Shown: positions 54,474 to 64,000 of the stretch, in pieces | How the letters are laid out: each line of letters starts with the position of its first letter | How positions within the stretch are numbered: position 1 is the stretch's first letter | Origin: Stachybotrys elegans | Lineage: Eukaryota; Ascomycota; Sordariomycetes; Hypocreales; Stachybotryaceae | DNA: 64,000 bases | Assembly (NCBI GenBank): GCA_020746835.1 | Contig: JAGPNK010000012.1 | Location: forward strand, 434,001 to 498,000 | Reading direction: 5' to 3' | Made by a program: the position numbers and the translations under genes | Notes under the pieces: model-generated | The model's database searches: none | What the model was told of the DNA's origin: nothing | Seen by the model: the letters and a program-made list of their open reading frames with translations, nothing else

Positions 54474-55862
54474 ATGCTTCTCCTCGCCCTCGTAACGTGC
54501 GCCGCGGCTTCCACGCTCATCCGCGATGTCGTCGTCATCGGCGGCGGCGCATCAGGCGCACACGCCGCCCTCCGCCTGCGCGACATGAACCGCACCGTCC
54601 TCCTCGTCGAGCAGGCGCCCCTCCTCGGCGGCCACGTCGACAGCTTCGCGGACGCGGCCACGGGTGTGCCCCACGACTACGGCGTCCTCAGCTTCAACGA
54701 CATAGCCGTCGCGCGGCCCCTGTTCGCGCGCCTCGGCATCCCCGTCGCGCCGTTTGGCCGCACGCCCGCCACGACGCTGTACGCCGACTTCTCGACCGGC
54801 CGGCCCGTCGACTTCACGCCCCCCGCGCAGGCCGCGCAGTCCGAGGCCCTATCTCGCTACCTCGTCGAGTGCGAGAAGTACGAGCGCTTCCTCCTGCCGG
54901 GCTACTTTGACTTCCCGGCGCCCCAGGACATCCCCGGGGACCTGCTCCTCCCGTTCCACGACTTTATCCGCAAGCACCGCCTCGAGGACGCTGTGCCGCG
55001 CATCTTTAGCACTACGGGTCTCGGTATCGGCAACATCATGGACGAGCTGACCATGTACGTCATGCAGGTCCACGGCGCACCCATGGCCCGCGCCATGCTC
55101 GGCCGCATCGGCGCGATTGTCCCCGCCTCGGGGCGTAACCAGGACGTATACGATGCCATTGCCAAGGAACTCGGCCCCGAGGACGTCCTCCTCGACACCA
55201 CCGTTATCGAAGCCCACCGCGGCCTCCACGGCGTCCGGCTCACCGTCCAAAACCGCAAGACGAAGGAGCGCACCGTCATCAAAGCGAACAAGCTCCTCAT
55301 GGCCATTGTGCCCTCAGCCGCCAACATGCGCCCCTTTGCCGCCGACGCCCGCGAAAAGGCCGTGCTGTCCAAGTTCCACGCCACGCGCATCTACACGGGC
55401 ATCGTCACCAACGAGGCACTCCCCGTCAACCACTCGCTCTACAACGTCCCCGCCTCGGCAGCCCCCAACATCACCACGGAGCTGCCCCGGCTGCCCTTCA
55501 ACGGGCGCTTCGACTACATGGGCCAAGGCGAGTACTTTCGCATCACGGCCATGGTGCCCGCAGACACGGGGGCGACTGCCGCGCAAGCCGTCGTGCAACG
55601 CAATTTCGACAACCTCATCAAGGGGAGCGTCGTGCCCACGCCCCGAGACGCTGCGCTGAAGTGGGTGGCGCTGTCGGACCACGGCTACATGCACATGCGT
55701 GCGTCTGCCGAGGATGTAAAAGGGGGCTTCATCCAGGAGCAGTACGCGCTGCAGGGCCACCGGTCGACGTGGTGGACGGGAGCGACGTTTTCCGTCAACT
55801 TCCAGACGACGCTGTGGGAGTTCAACGAGGTGCTGCTGCCCAGGATGCTGGCGACCATATAG
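54474..55862 (+). CDS. Secreted or vesicular FAD-dependent amine-oxidase-like oxidoreductase
   Basis: Flavoprotein of the NAD(P)-binding Rossmann/amine oxidase group; intronless, 462 residues. MLLLALVTCAAAS is a signal peptide, followed by the dinucleotide motif VVVIGGGASGAHAALRLRD (Gly23 to Gly28) and the FAD-binding acidic residue in TVLLVEQAPLLGGHVDS. The remaining sequence resembles fungal proteins annotated as beta-cyclopiazonate dehydrogenase-like, a loose label that does not prove that chemistry. No partner biosynthetic gene (NRPS, PKS, prenyltransferase) lies nearby, so a role in a secondary-metabolite cluster is not supported by context. Several N-glycosylation sequons (NHS, NIT) fit the secretory route. 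Confidence 0.85.
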   Translation: MLLLALVTCAAASTLIRDVVVIGGGASGAHAALRLRDMNRTVLLVEQAPLLGGHVDSFADAATGVPHDYGVLSFNDIAVARPLFARLGIPVAPFGRTPATTLYADFSTGRPVDFTPPAQAAQSEALSRYLVECEKYERFLLPGYFDFPAPQDIPGDLLLPFHDFIRKHRLEDAVPRIFSTTGLGIGNIMDELTMYVMQVHGAPMARAMLGRIGAIVPASGRNQDVYDAIAKELGPEDVLLDTTVIEAHRGLHGVRLTVQNRKTKERTVIKANKLLMAIVPSAANMRPFAADAREKAVLSKFHATRIYTGIVTNEALPVNHSLYNVPASAAPNITTELPRLPFNGRFDYMGQGEYFRITAMVPADTGATAAQAVVQRNFDNLIKGSVVPTPRDAALKWVALSDHGYMHMRASAEDVKGGFIQEQYALQGHRSTWWTGATFSVNFQTTLWEFNEVLLPRMLATI

Positions 55863-56096
55863 ATGGAGGTCGAGGTCGGCCCCATTCCCGGAGCGGAGCC
55901 GGCCGAGAGGGTCCGGCCGACGACGGGGATAAAAAAAAAAGCAAGAGCGGACCCTCGACTTGCGGCTTGTGCTGTGGCCTCCTATTAATGAAATAAAAAT
56001 ACTGTTCTAACGTAGGACGCTGTTCCCATGAACCCGGTGGACCCATACTGCGTAGATAATACATCCCATAAATGCCTGGTATCATGCACCCAAACC

Positions 56097-58307
56097 CTAT
56101 TCGTATCCATCAAGCCCGTACTCGGCGTCCATGTCCGGGTTGTCATCATCCTCGTATCCTCCTTCAAACTCGCCTTCCTCTGCCGCAGGCTCCCTCCAAT
56201 CCTCAGGCTCCTCGTATTCCTCGTCGGCTTCGACCTCGGCCTCGGCCTCACCCTCGCCTGCCACGCTACCTTCGGGGGCTTCGCTCGCGTCGTCGGCACC
56301 GACAGTGCTCCCCGCAACGCTCGTCTTGCGGCTCGTGGCTGCGGACCCCAGTCCTCCGCCGCCCGCCACGTCAAAGATGCTGCGGATGGCGTCGTAGTTG
56401 ATCCTCTTGGACCACGCCCGGTCCTTGGCGACATTGATAGCGGCCTCGGCGGCCGAGCTGGCTGGGCTCGTCTGTCCTTCGCCCATGCGCGCCCTCTTCC
56501 TTCGCCGCCGCGTCTGCTTGGGCCGCTCTGCCTCGACCTTTTTTCGAAACACCTTTTCTTGGTGCTGCCGCAGCCATTCCTTGTTCTGGTTGACCCAGAT
56601 GGTCTCCTTGATGCGCGCCTCCTCTGCCGACAGCAGACAGTTGAGGACTTCGGGGTCGTCGGCAAACTCATCCTCGGCGATATCCTGAGCCATCGACACC
56701 TCCTTGTGCGGCTGCTGCTGAAGCGCCCAGGTGGTGTGTACGACAGCCCGCTTCGAGGCGTTGGAGTAGGCCATCGCATGCTCGTAGGTGAGGGGATCGT
56801 TGAAAATCTCCTCAATCTGACCTTCGAGTTCTCGTTCGTCCTCTTCCCATTCATCGTTGATGGGCAGCTGGGGTTTTGATCGGCCTCTGCCCTTGGCCTG
56901 CGGATTGGCCTGGCCATCTGCTTCTTCATCCATGGCGTCGCCAAACTCACTGACAAGCTGCTCCAAACCACCATGAATGTCGCCGTCCGCTCCACCCTCG
57001 CCCCCGCCCTCGCCCTCGCCAGCTGGTGCGTCTTGGGGGATTTGCGACGGGAGAGGTGGGATGATGAATCCTTCGGCGTCTCGTCGATACTCCACGGCGG
57101 GAACATTCGAAAGGTCTGCGCCCGAGACGTGTGCCGCCGCCGCACGCTCCGCCGGGTCGGCGCGATCCGCGTCGCCTTCCTCGGCGGGTTCCGTCCGCTT
57201 GCGCTTGCGGCCCTTTTCGTCCATCTTCTTCCTGTACTCGTCCGACTTGCGGTAGAAGGAGGGAGGGTCGTGGGAGCTTTCGAGGAAGTCCTGCTTCAGA
57301 AAGTCCTCGACCGACATGCGGCTCGACTCGGTATGCTTAAACTCCTGGAGTCGGTTCTGGATGGTGTGGTTGGTCACCTTGACAATGTAGACGACCTCGC
57401 GCACGGTGCGGCGGAAGTTGTGCATGCGGGCGGCCATGAGCAGGCAGGCGCCGCAGATACCGGATGGGCGGCGGCCCATGACCATCCAGTCGCGGCTCAT
57501 GCGCTTGACGAGACGGACGGCATCCTCGGCGACGCGGGCCGTGTCCTGGTGGAACTCCATCTTGGTGGCGAAGCGCCAGATGAGATCCTCGGGGTATACG
57601 GGGATGAGGCCGTCGTTGCCGATGGGGACGACCTCGTTGAGCTTCTTGAAGATGCGGCCGAGCTTGAAGACGTTGAGCTGGACCAGGTCGGCGAGATCGA
57701 TAAGCATCACCTTGCAGGGGGGCTCGGCGCGACAAGCGGCGTAGAGGCAGACGGCGGCGACGCTAGCGAGGGTGCGTCCCTGGATGAAGTTGGCGCCCGA
57801 GGCGAGCTTGAAGACCTGGGTGCCGGCGGTGACGAGGTTCTCGCTGACGTTGAGCTGCTGGGCGTAGCCTTGCATCAGGCTTTTGGCCTCGCGGATGCTC
57901 TTCTCACGGTCCTCGGAGCCGCCGACCCTCCGAAAGGCCGGGCCCATGCTACGGACACCGGCCTGGTCGGCACCCATGAAGGTACCCTGGACCATGGCGG
58001 CGCCAGACGACGTCTCGCCGAACTGGACCTCGCTGACAATGTTGCTGTCATCGGCGACACGACCGCAGGTCTGACAGGTGCCGTCGATGACGTTGGGCTT
58101 GGGGCACGCCTTGTTGGGGCACTGCTGGCGGGCGGGCAGGGCTATGGAGGCGTTCTTGTTGACGGCGGCGACACTGGCGCTCTGGGCAGCGGCCTGGCGA
58201 CGCTCCTCGCGCTCACGCATGGCGCGGATGGGGTTGGGCCTGGAGAAGCGCGGCTTGACGGGCGCGCTGGCGCCAGGACGCCGGTTGGGATTGAGAAAGG
58301 AAGACAT
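56097..58307 (-). CDS. BRF1: Transcription factor IIIB subunit Brf1
   Basis: TFIIB-related factor that recruits RNA polymerase III. Intronless, 736 residues. The zinc ribbon CPNKACPKPNVIDGTCQTCGRV (Cys63, Cys68, Cys78, Cys81) is preceded by about 60 residues rich in Arg and Ala, whereas yeast Brf1 starts at the ribbon. Two cyclin-like repeats follow (FRRVGGSEDREKSIREAKSLMQGYAQQL, FIQGRTLASVAAVCLYAACR; then FHQDTARVAEDAVRLVKRMSRDWMVMGRRPSGICGACLLMAARMHNF). The conserved homology block near WVNQNKEWLRQHQEKVFRKK (TBP/Bdp1-binding region) is kept, and the C-terminus is acidic. A 467-codon open frame on the opposite strand is a compositional shadow. Confidence 0.95.
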   Translation of the reverse strand: MSSFLNPNRRPGASAPVKPRFSRPNPIRAMREREERRQAAAQSASVAAVNKNASIALPARQQCPNKACPKPNVIDGTCQTCGRVADDSNIVSEVQFGETSSGAAMVQGTFMGADQAGVRSMGPAFRRVGGSEDREKSIREAKSLMQGYAQQLNVSENLVTAGTQVFKLASGANFIQGRTLASVAAVCLYAACRAEPPCKVMLIDLADLVQLNVFKLGRIFKKLNEVVPIGNDGLIPVYPEDLIWRFATKMEFHQDTARVAEDAVRLVKRMSRDWMVMGRRPSGICGACLLMAARMHNFRRTVREVVYIVKVTNHTIQNRLQEFKHTESSRMSVEDFLKQDFLESSHDPPSFYRKSDEYRKKMDEKGRKRKRTEPAEEGDADRADPAERAAAAHVSGADLSNVPAVEYRRDAEGFIIPPLPSQIPQDAPAGEGEGGGEGGADGDIHGGLEQLVSEFGDAMDEEADGQANPQAKGRGRSKPQLPINDEWEEDERELEGQIEEIFNDPLTYEHAMAYSNASKRAVVHTTWALQQQPHKEVSMAQDIAEDEFADDPEVLNCLLSAEEARIKETIWVNQNKEWLRQHQEKVFRKKVEAERPKQTRRRRKRARMGEGQTSPASSAAEAAINVAKDRAWSKRINYDAIRSIFDVAGGGGLGSAATSRKTSVAGSTVGADDASEAPEGSVAGEGEAEAEVEADEEYEEPEDWREPAAEEGEFEGGYEDDDNPDMDAEYGLDGYE

Positions 58308-59477
58308 GGTGGTGATGACTGCTTCGGGCGCCTCGGCCCCGTCACCAGCCTCGATAACGGTACCGCCAAGCTATAAGTCGTATGGATAATGTAATGAAAT
58401 ACAGAAATACAAGTTCTGTTGAAGCCGTGGATCTGGATATGGATCGTGGATCGTGGAGCAGCGATACTGGCCGAGGAAAAAAGGCAGCGAGGGCAGGATT
58501 TTGCCTGGTGGCCGAGCGGGGAAGGCGCAGCAAAAATAAAAAACCACGCTTCCGCCCTACTCGGACGGCGCGTCACCAAAAGGCTAAACGAGGGGCAAGC
58601 CACACAGAGCTTGACTCGGGCGGGGCGCCGCTGGTTCGAACGCCCCCGTCGAGCTGAGGATGGCGATTTTTTGTGAGCGTATTAGGGGGTGTCTGCTCGT
58701 CGTCATGAGTGGGTGAGGATTCGGAGATTGGATATTGAATGCATATTTAGGTATGTGCGGCAACAGCGACAAGGTGCTGGAGATGCTGGCGACAAGAATT
58801 GGCAACTTTTGTCGGTGGATTTGGACTTTTTCTGTCCGAGTTTGAGTTTTGCCGTGAGCCGTCGCTTTACTCCGCTGCTGACTCATCTGATCCACCGTCT
58901 CTAGGGGTCCTCATTTCATTCTCAACACCTACCAGTGCCAGAGTCAATACGGGTATGGTACGGAATAATTTGTCTTCAGGAGGTTATCGGGCTTGTGTCA
59001 TGTTCATTTCTGCTCCAGGAATACCCAAATAGCTATCCGCAAATGCCATGCCCGCCGCCCGTCCTCCAGCGTGGTGCCATCATCGTACTCTTATGCGGCA
59101 GCATCCAGAATGGAAAGCTTCATCTGGCTCCGCCAATGCCAAGACAAGGGATGCTATGAATACGAATTAATGATGGTCATGTGTAAACTACAATCGCAAA
59201 TTATGCATGCATAGGACGCCGTATCGATCCAACCAATTCATCAACACCACACCACCATCCTCAGTTGCATCTCACTCCAGCCCTCCTCAATCATCGTTAT
59301 CCTCATCCTTCCAACCCCAGGTCCCCCCCACACTCTACCTTGTCAAATCGGCATTAGGGCGCGCCCCATTGATCCCCATTGATCCCCCTCCTCCCGGCCA
59401 TCCTACATTCCATATAGCTTCAACTTGATCGCTGCCTCCATCGCTTCCATCGCTTCCTCAGCACCCCGGAAGCCATC
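58308..59477. other. Intergenic region between BRF1 and the DUF1349 gene
   Basis: 1.17 kb with no convincing gene. It includes a tRNA-like box A/B pair near 58507-58640 that fails on inspection and an AT-rich segment around 59150-59210. Confidence 0.55.
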
Positions 59478-60109
59478 ATGTCTCAGCCCTTCACCATCTC
59501 CGCCCCCGCCAACACCGACGTGTGGAAGAAACCCCCACACATCGACAACTTCAACGGTATACATGACCTCCCTCCTTATACACATCCCATCTGAACCCTC
59601 CAGCACCCCATAAACCACACAGCTCCGGCCGCGTATCCTCCCTCCTATCCGCCAAAATCACCTTCTCCGCCGCCTACACCCAGCCCGAGGACCACGCCGG
59701 CTTCCTCCTACGCATCACCCGCCCCCAGTCCCCCTCGCCGCAGTGGATCAAGGCCGGCATCGAGTTCTACCTCGGCGAGCCGCGCCTCTCCGTCGCCTGC
59801 TGCCAGACCTACGCCGACTTCAGCGTCGCCGACCTGCCCGTCCACGTCTCCCGCCAGGACGTCCTGCAGGGCCGCCGCCCTGCCACCCTCACCCTCACCA
59901 AGACCCGCAGCCCCCGCTCCGGTGGTGTGTCTCTGTGGTTTCACTACGTGGATGACGAGAACAAGGTGCCGCTAAGAGATGTATGTTGGTTCTACGGGGA
60001 GGACGGTGATGTCGAGGTCTCGGCCATGGCAGCGCGGCCTAGCGAGGGCGCTGATGGGGAGTTTGAGGTTACCTTCTCCGAGTTTGATGTACAGTGGGAG
60101 ACTGAATAG
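59478..60109 (+). CDS. DUF1349 (concanavalin-like, YesU/regulation-of-enolase-type) protein
   Basis: Unknown-function jelly-roll protein of a widespread family. Two exons (59478-59556, 59604-60109), 194 residues. N-terminus MSQPFTISAPANTDVWKKPP and the central block QWIKAGIEFYLGEPRLSVACCQTYADFSVADLPVH are typical of the family; WFHYVDDENKVPLRDVCWFYGEDGDVEVSAMAARP forms the C-terminal half. The acceptor at 59602-59603 is required for frame; another AG downstream would shift it. No signal peptide, so it is probably cytosolic. Carbohydrate binding is inferred from the fold only. Confidence 0.85.
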
Positions 60110-61364
60110 GTAGTCATGCATGAAGACACGTCACACGAGATGCAAGCAGTGAATGAGGTGGCCGACTCTCTCATTATCCCGTCCCACGGCATACGGAAAC
60201 GCAGCCAAGGGCGAGGATCGCATGCGACCCTCTACAATCATCAAGATTATACATACAGATAAATGACCCTCGCTGGTCCCTCCATGCAGGAATTCCCCTC
60301 TTCCCTCCTCCCGAACAAATGAAAAGTATATGGTGCGTCCATGTCGATAGTTGGGCAAGAGGGGGGATATCCGAAACCCGCAAATACATGTACAGGCGAC
60401 TCATACAGTCCAACAGTCCAGTGCAAGAAAGCAGACGATCCCGCCTGTACAGCATGTGAGTTTTTTTAAGAATTTTTTTTTTCTTGTTTTGTCTTTTTTT
60501 CTCCTTCTGAGATGGGTGTGTACTTCGGCTACAATCTGTGTTGAGCCGGTAGGCAGCAAGCTTTGATGTCGCGGAACAAAAAACAAGCATCAAATTTCCA
60601 ACAACTGTGAATCAAACCAGCAAATCTGTTTCTTGCTTTCCCGGGGTTTGTGTATTCAATCTGGATTTCCAAAAACATTTCCTCTTTATCCAAAAAAGAA
60701 CCTTGACGCAACGACCAGCGTAGGAAAAAAAAATCCAGTGAAGGAAGAAAACGCCAGAGTAGAGTGCGCTCCCGGCGCCGCGGGGCGGATGAGAGGGGGT
60801 ATCGAGCAGAGAGATGTTCGTGACAAGCAAATGACAAAAACATGAAACCGGACGCGAGTAGCAGATGAAAGAAGAAATCCAACCTACCCAGAAAAATGGG
60901 ACATGCAGAACAAACTCAACATGAAGCCACAAAAAAAGGAGCGGAGGACCGCGGCTCGTGTACGGCGTGATTATGTCCTCCCAAGCTCCGGTATCTCGTA
61001 AAAATTGCTCAGTCGGCCAACCTCGCGGAGAAGCAGAGGGGTTTAGAAGAAGTAGTGAAACAACTCCCAAGCGGAGGACATAAGCAATCTGTTCCGAGGG
61101 AGTATGGAAATCAATCAACGCCGTTCCGATCCGTGTTCCTATAAGAGCCCGCTCATAAATTCGTTAGCTGTAGCAAAGTTGTTGCTGTTGTCTTTTTTTT
61201 CTCGGGGTTTCGTGGTTTTTCTTCTCCTTCCTCTACAGCCTCCTTCCTGGTTCTCGTCTCCTCGTCTCCCTTTCATCGTGGGTAATGTTTACATCGGGGC
61301 GCGCGGGCTGTGGTTGTGGCGTGTGTGTGTGTTTGAGAGACCTGAATCGATCGGCCATGTGGCT
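60110..61364. other. Convergent intergenic region between the DUF1349 and BTB genes
   Basis: 1.25 kb with T- and A-rich runs (60465-60500, 60720-60735, 60930) and no recognisable gene; presumably the two 3' regions. Confidence 0.55.
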
Positions 61365-62348
61365 TCACACGGTCCTAGGCGTGCGAGCGTTGCTGACGTC
61401 AATGACGTCGTCGAGGTGGTTGCACATGGCGACGAACAGGTCGAAGAAGAGCTTGCTGCCACCGGCCTCCATCTCAGCCTGCATGGTGCCGCTCCGCTTG
61501 AACGTCTTGCGGCAGCGGATGATGAGGGCCAGGTAATGAGCGCGCAGGCGGCTGTCCGAGTCGGGGGTGTGGGCGTAGGCGTACTGGGCGGAGCGCAGGA
61601 TGGTGGCGACGTCGATGCCAGCCTGCAGCCCCTGCTTGCGAAGGGCCAGACGCTTGAGCTCCTCGAGGCCGTAGCGGTCGGCGGCACAGTAGATGACGGT
61701 GTCGCGTAGGATATCGGCCCCGATGCTCGACAGGTGGACGGTGGCCTCGGTAGAGGCGCCGGCGCGGCCACCGGTGGTTTCGGGGTTGGGTGAGGTCTTG
61801 ACGGCAGCCTGCTGGTGCTGCTGCTGCTGCTGGTCCTCGAGCTCCCAAGAGTTTCGCTGCCTGTTGTGGAGCAGGCGAGGGTAGTAGTCACCCTTGTAGA
61901 GGTACTCGAGGACGGCGGAGAAGACCTCGGGTTCTTCGTCGGGGAGGGCGATCCTCCGACTCTGCGCGTCGAGGAAGTTGCCTCGGCAGGCGGCCTCAAA
62001 GAAGGGCGACTGGCGGAGGACATCCTCGTGCGCTGCAAAGAGGCGGCCGTCCCGGCCCACGGTGAGGGTCACGATGGGCGAGGGGGCGGACTGGCCGGCA
62101 GACTTTTGACCATGCTGCTGCTGCTGCTGCTGCTGTTGGTGGTGCTGATGATGGTGCTGGTGCTGGTGCTGGTGGTGCTGGTTGTGATGAGACTTGGCAG
62201 GCATGGTGGACGGGTCGTGCTCGGTCAGCGACCTCTGCAATTTCGACACCTTTGCGGGATCCCGAGAGGAGCCCTGCTTCTTAAGCCGGACAGCCTTGTC
62301 GACACGGCTCTGCGTCTGGTCTTGCGACCGGAACGAGCGCTTGAACAT
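61365..62348 (-). CDS. BTB/POZ domain protein
   Basis: Protein-interaction module of the type used in cullin-3 ligases or as a transcription cofactor; role unknown. Intronless, 327 residues from MFKRSFRSQDQ at 62348; the frame is open further upstream but that part is low complexity and lacks conservation signs, so I treat it as leader. Residues 50-80 are an unusual His/Gln stretch (HHNQHHQHQHQHHHQHH then poly-Gln). The BTB domain begins about 92: IVTLTVGRDGRLFAAHEDVLRQSPFFEAACRGNFLDAQSRRIALPDEEPEVFSAVLEYLYKGDY, followed by a second Gln-rich insert and helices typical of fungal BTB proteins. Confidence 0.88.
   Translation of the reverse strand: MFKRSFRSQDQTQSRVDKAVRLKKQGSSRDPAKVSKLQRSLTEHDPSTMPAKSHHNQHHQHQHQHHHQHHQQQQQQQQHGQKSAGQSAPSPIVTLTVGRDGRLFAAHEDVLRQSPFFEAACRGNFLDAQSRRIALPDEEPEVFSAVLEYLYKGDYYPRLLHNRQRNSWELEDQQQQQHQQAAVKTSPNPETTGGRAGASTEATVHLSSIGADILRDTVIYCAADRYGLEELKRLALRKQGLQAGIDVATILRSAQYAYAHTPDSDSRLRAHYLALIIRCRKTFKRSGTMQAEMEAGGSKLFFDLFVAMCNHLDDVIDVSNARTPRTV
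62112..62190 (-). repeat. CTG/CAG-type trinucleotide repeat coding poly-Gln/His
   Basis: CTGCTG runs followed by GTGCTG units on the plus strand encode the Gln and His tract of the BTB protein. Confidence 0.9.
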
Positions 62349-63196
62349 GGCTGCGGGCGGGGTGAAGGAACGGAAGGGCTCGTAAGGGGACGGCGAAGGA
62401 GCGGGGTTTTTCTGGTCTTGTTGAACTGCAGCAACGAGCGGAGAGAACGAGCAGCAGGCGGGTTGCGTGTGCTGTCGTCGGATCTGCAAGTCGTTGCTTG
62501 GGAAAACCCCGGTTTCGCGGGGGAAGCTTTGGCGTAAAGAGCGACGAAAAAGAGCGGAAGATGAAAAGAGTGTGTTGACGCACAACGGGGAGGGGAAGGG
62601 GAATTGACGGGCCCGGGCGGAAGAGTATCTCCTTGTTTCGAGAAACAAGAAACCAAGTCGATATCCTCTTGATGGATGCTTTGCGACCCTGTGGTTGTTG
62701 TTGTGTGTAAGGAAGAAAGAGAAAAAAAAGAGCAAGAGAGAAGGCGGGGGCGGAGACGGGTAGATTTGTAGGCAGCACAGCCGCTATCTCTCTGTCTCTG
62801 AAGCGCCCGTACTTGGTTGTTTTTTTTTTGCCTTCTACGTAATCCGGCAAATCCAAGCAAAGCTGAAAATGGACGTGCGACCCAAATGAGCGAATGGATG
62901 GACGGAAAACGATTGAAATGCGAGTGGTCGGTGGGCCTGCCCAAGAAGCAATGAGCAATCCACCAAAAAAATAATACAAGGTGCTGGGAAGGAACCGTGT
63001 ATGATGGGATGTGATGCGATGCAGTTATGAGGACAGACAGAGGGGAGGGCGGCGGGTGTCTGTCTGGACTTATGTATGTACGATGAATGCATGCATCGTT
63101 GACTTGACCGTTGACCGTCTGTCTCCCGTGCATCCGCGGCGGCCACGATAACGAGGTACCAGACGGTAAGGCTCCAGGCTCATCACTGACAACGCA

Positions 63197-63285
63197 TCAC
63201 CACCTCCCCCCTCTCCCACATCTCCTCTCCCATCCCCTCCCCCTCCTCTCTCCCTCCTCTCTCTCCTCTCTGCCTCCGTTATCGC
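63197..63285 (+). repeat. Pyrimidine-rich low-complexity tract
   Basis: Almost pure C/T sequence with CTCC and CTCT units. Confidence 0.8.
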
Positions 63286-63444
63286 CTTGCTGCTGAGACC
63301 CCAGTCATACTATCAGAGGCATTCAGCATTGGGTACCTAAGGAATCCATTGCCCACAGCGAGGCATCCCACTGCCCAACCTCCCTCCCAACTTGATGCAA
63401 CCATCCCACACACCCCCTTTCCGCCTGGCCGCCCTATCACTGCC

Positions 63445-63492
63445 CTCCTCACACCTCCTCACTCCTCACTCCTCACACCTCACACCTCACAC
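63445..63492 (+). repeat. Short CTCACACCT direct repeats
   Basis: Alternating CTCCTCACT and CTCACACCT units, about six in a row, in non-coding sequence. Confidence 0.8.
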
Positions 63493-64000
63493 CCCTCGGC
63501 ACACGTGATAACGTGTCATTGTAACCATTCGCCCGCCGCTGTTTCGCGCTGCCCTTCCGGTTCCAGACGCGGCCCTCTGCGCGTGTGACCGCCTTGCTGG
63601 ATGTCTGCTCGTCTGCCCGTCTCTCTGTCTGTCCGCCGATGCCCAACCCGGTCCTCGTTACTCCGTCATCGCGCAAATCGCAGACGCAGCCTGCAACAGC
63701 CAGCAGACCCAACTGCGGAGTCGCCCTGTCCTCAATCTCCCACCTCTGCTGCCCCCTATCTTTCTCAACTACTCCCAATCCCTTTTGCGCGATTGCGCAA
63801 CGTTGCAAAAGCACTGCCTGATGATCATTGCCACCTCCCAGCCGTAGCCGCCGCTCTGTTAACATGGTCGACTTTCTCCCCCTCACTTCTGCCCTCACTT
63901 CTGCCCTCTCATTGGCTGCATCCCCTGAAACACAGGCTAACAAGGCGGGCGGAAGCGGCTCGTCAAGGTCCCGTCCGTTCCAAGCCTAATCTAAATCATT

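Larger units (their letters stand above)
62349..64000. other. Upstream region of the BTB gene to the right edge
   Basis: 1.65 kb without a convincing gene. The BTB leader is A/G-rich on the plus strand. Further right are pyrimidine-rich tracts, short CTCAC direct repeats (63445-63492) and a near-palindrome at 63501-63516. Confidence 0.5.

Noticed and set aside
56973..58376. 467-codon plus-strand open frame
   Set aside because: Antisense shadow of BRF1 caused by GC-rich codon use; Brf1 on the other strand has all its domains.
58500..58660. Possible intron-containing tRNA (TGGCCGAGCGG box A and GGTTCGAAC box B)
   Set aside because: The T-arm lacks the invariant G53-C61 pair, the acceptor ends do not pair, and the spacing is over 110 bp.
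62349..62735. Upstream extension of the BTB reading frame
   Set aside because: Low-complexity leader-like sequence; the ATG at 62348 begins the protein-like part.

Overview
The window is nuclear DNA of a filamentous ascomycete. Short GT-AG introns (about 45-110 bp), long intronless exons, a GC-rich coding style and typical fungal families (HET, NACHT-ankyrin, Zn2Cys6, DUF1349, exomer ChAPs) point to Sordariomycetes, probably Hypocreales; the species cannot be named from sequence alone. I recognise 24 protein genes. I see no confident tRNA, no rRNA, no CRISPR array and no intact transposon.

Left part, 1-17 kb, is accessory in character. It holds a secreted subtilisin cut by the left edge, a NACHT-ankyrin STAND receptor-like protein, a 1.4 kb GT-rich minisatellite lying in the upstream region of that STAND gene, a secreted LPMO-like protein with a repetitive tail, a HET-domain protein, and a short-chain dehydrogenase divergent from a Zn2Cys6 regulator. 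These suit extracellular degradation, non-self recognition and small-molecule metabolism.

Middle part, 17-37 kb, mixes housekeeping genes (RRP1, an E2 ubiquitin-conjugating enzyme, a TBC Rab-GAP) with two large gene-poor stretches: 6.9 kb before a small very acidic nuclear-type protein and 2.9 kb before a bHLH factor. An aldo-keto reductase and a HIT protein follow. The HIT gene appears to have a one-base frameshift in a homopolymer.

Right part, 37-64 kb, is a dense housekeeping block: RPC10/RPB12, NPA3/GPN1, an exomer ChAP, HIR3, RRP3 and SSF1 (a divergent pair), a mitochondrial-type PP2C, a secreted FAD oxidoreductase, BRF1, a DUF1349 protein and a BTB protein. Many of these act in RNA polymerase assembly, Pol III initiation, ribosome biogenesis or chromatin. 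The 274 bp promoter shared by RRP3 and SSF1 contains a perfect 16-bp palindrome centred on CACGTG and an AAAATTTT element. Exon coordinates were assigned by hand from reading frame and splice consensus, so boundaries may be off by a few codons where several AG acceptors compete.
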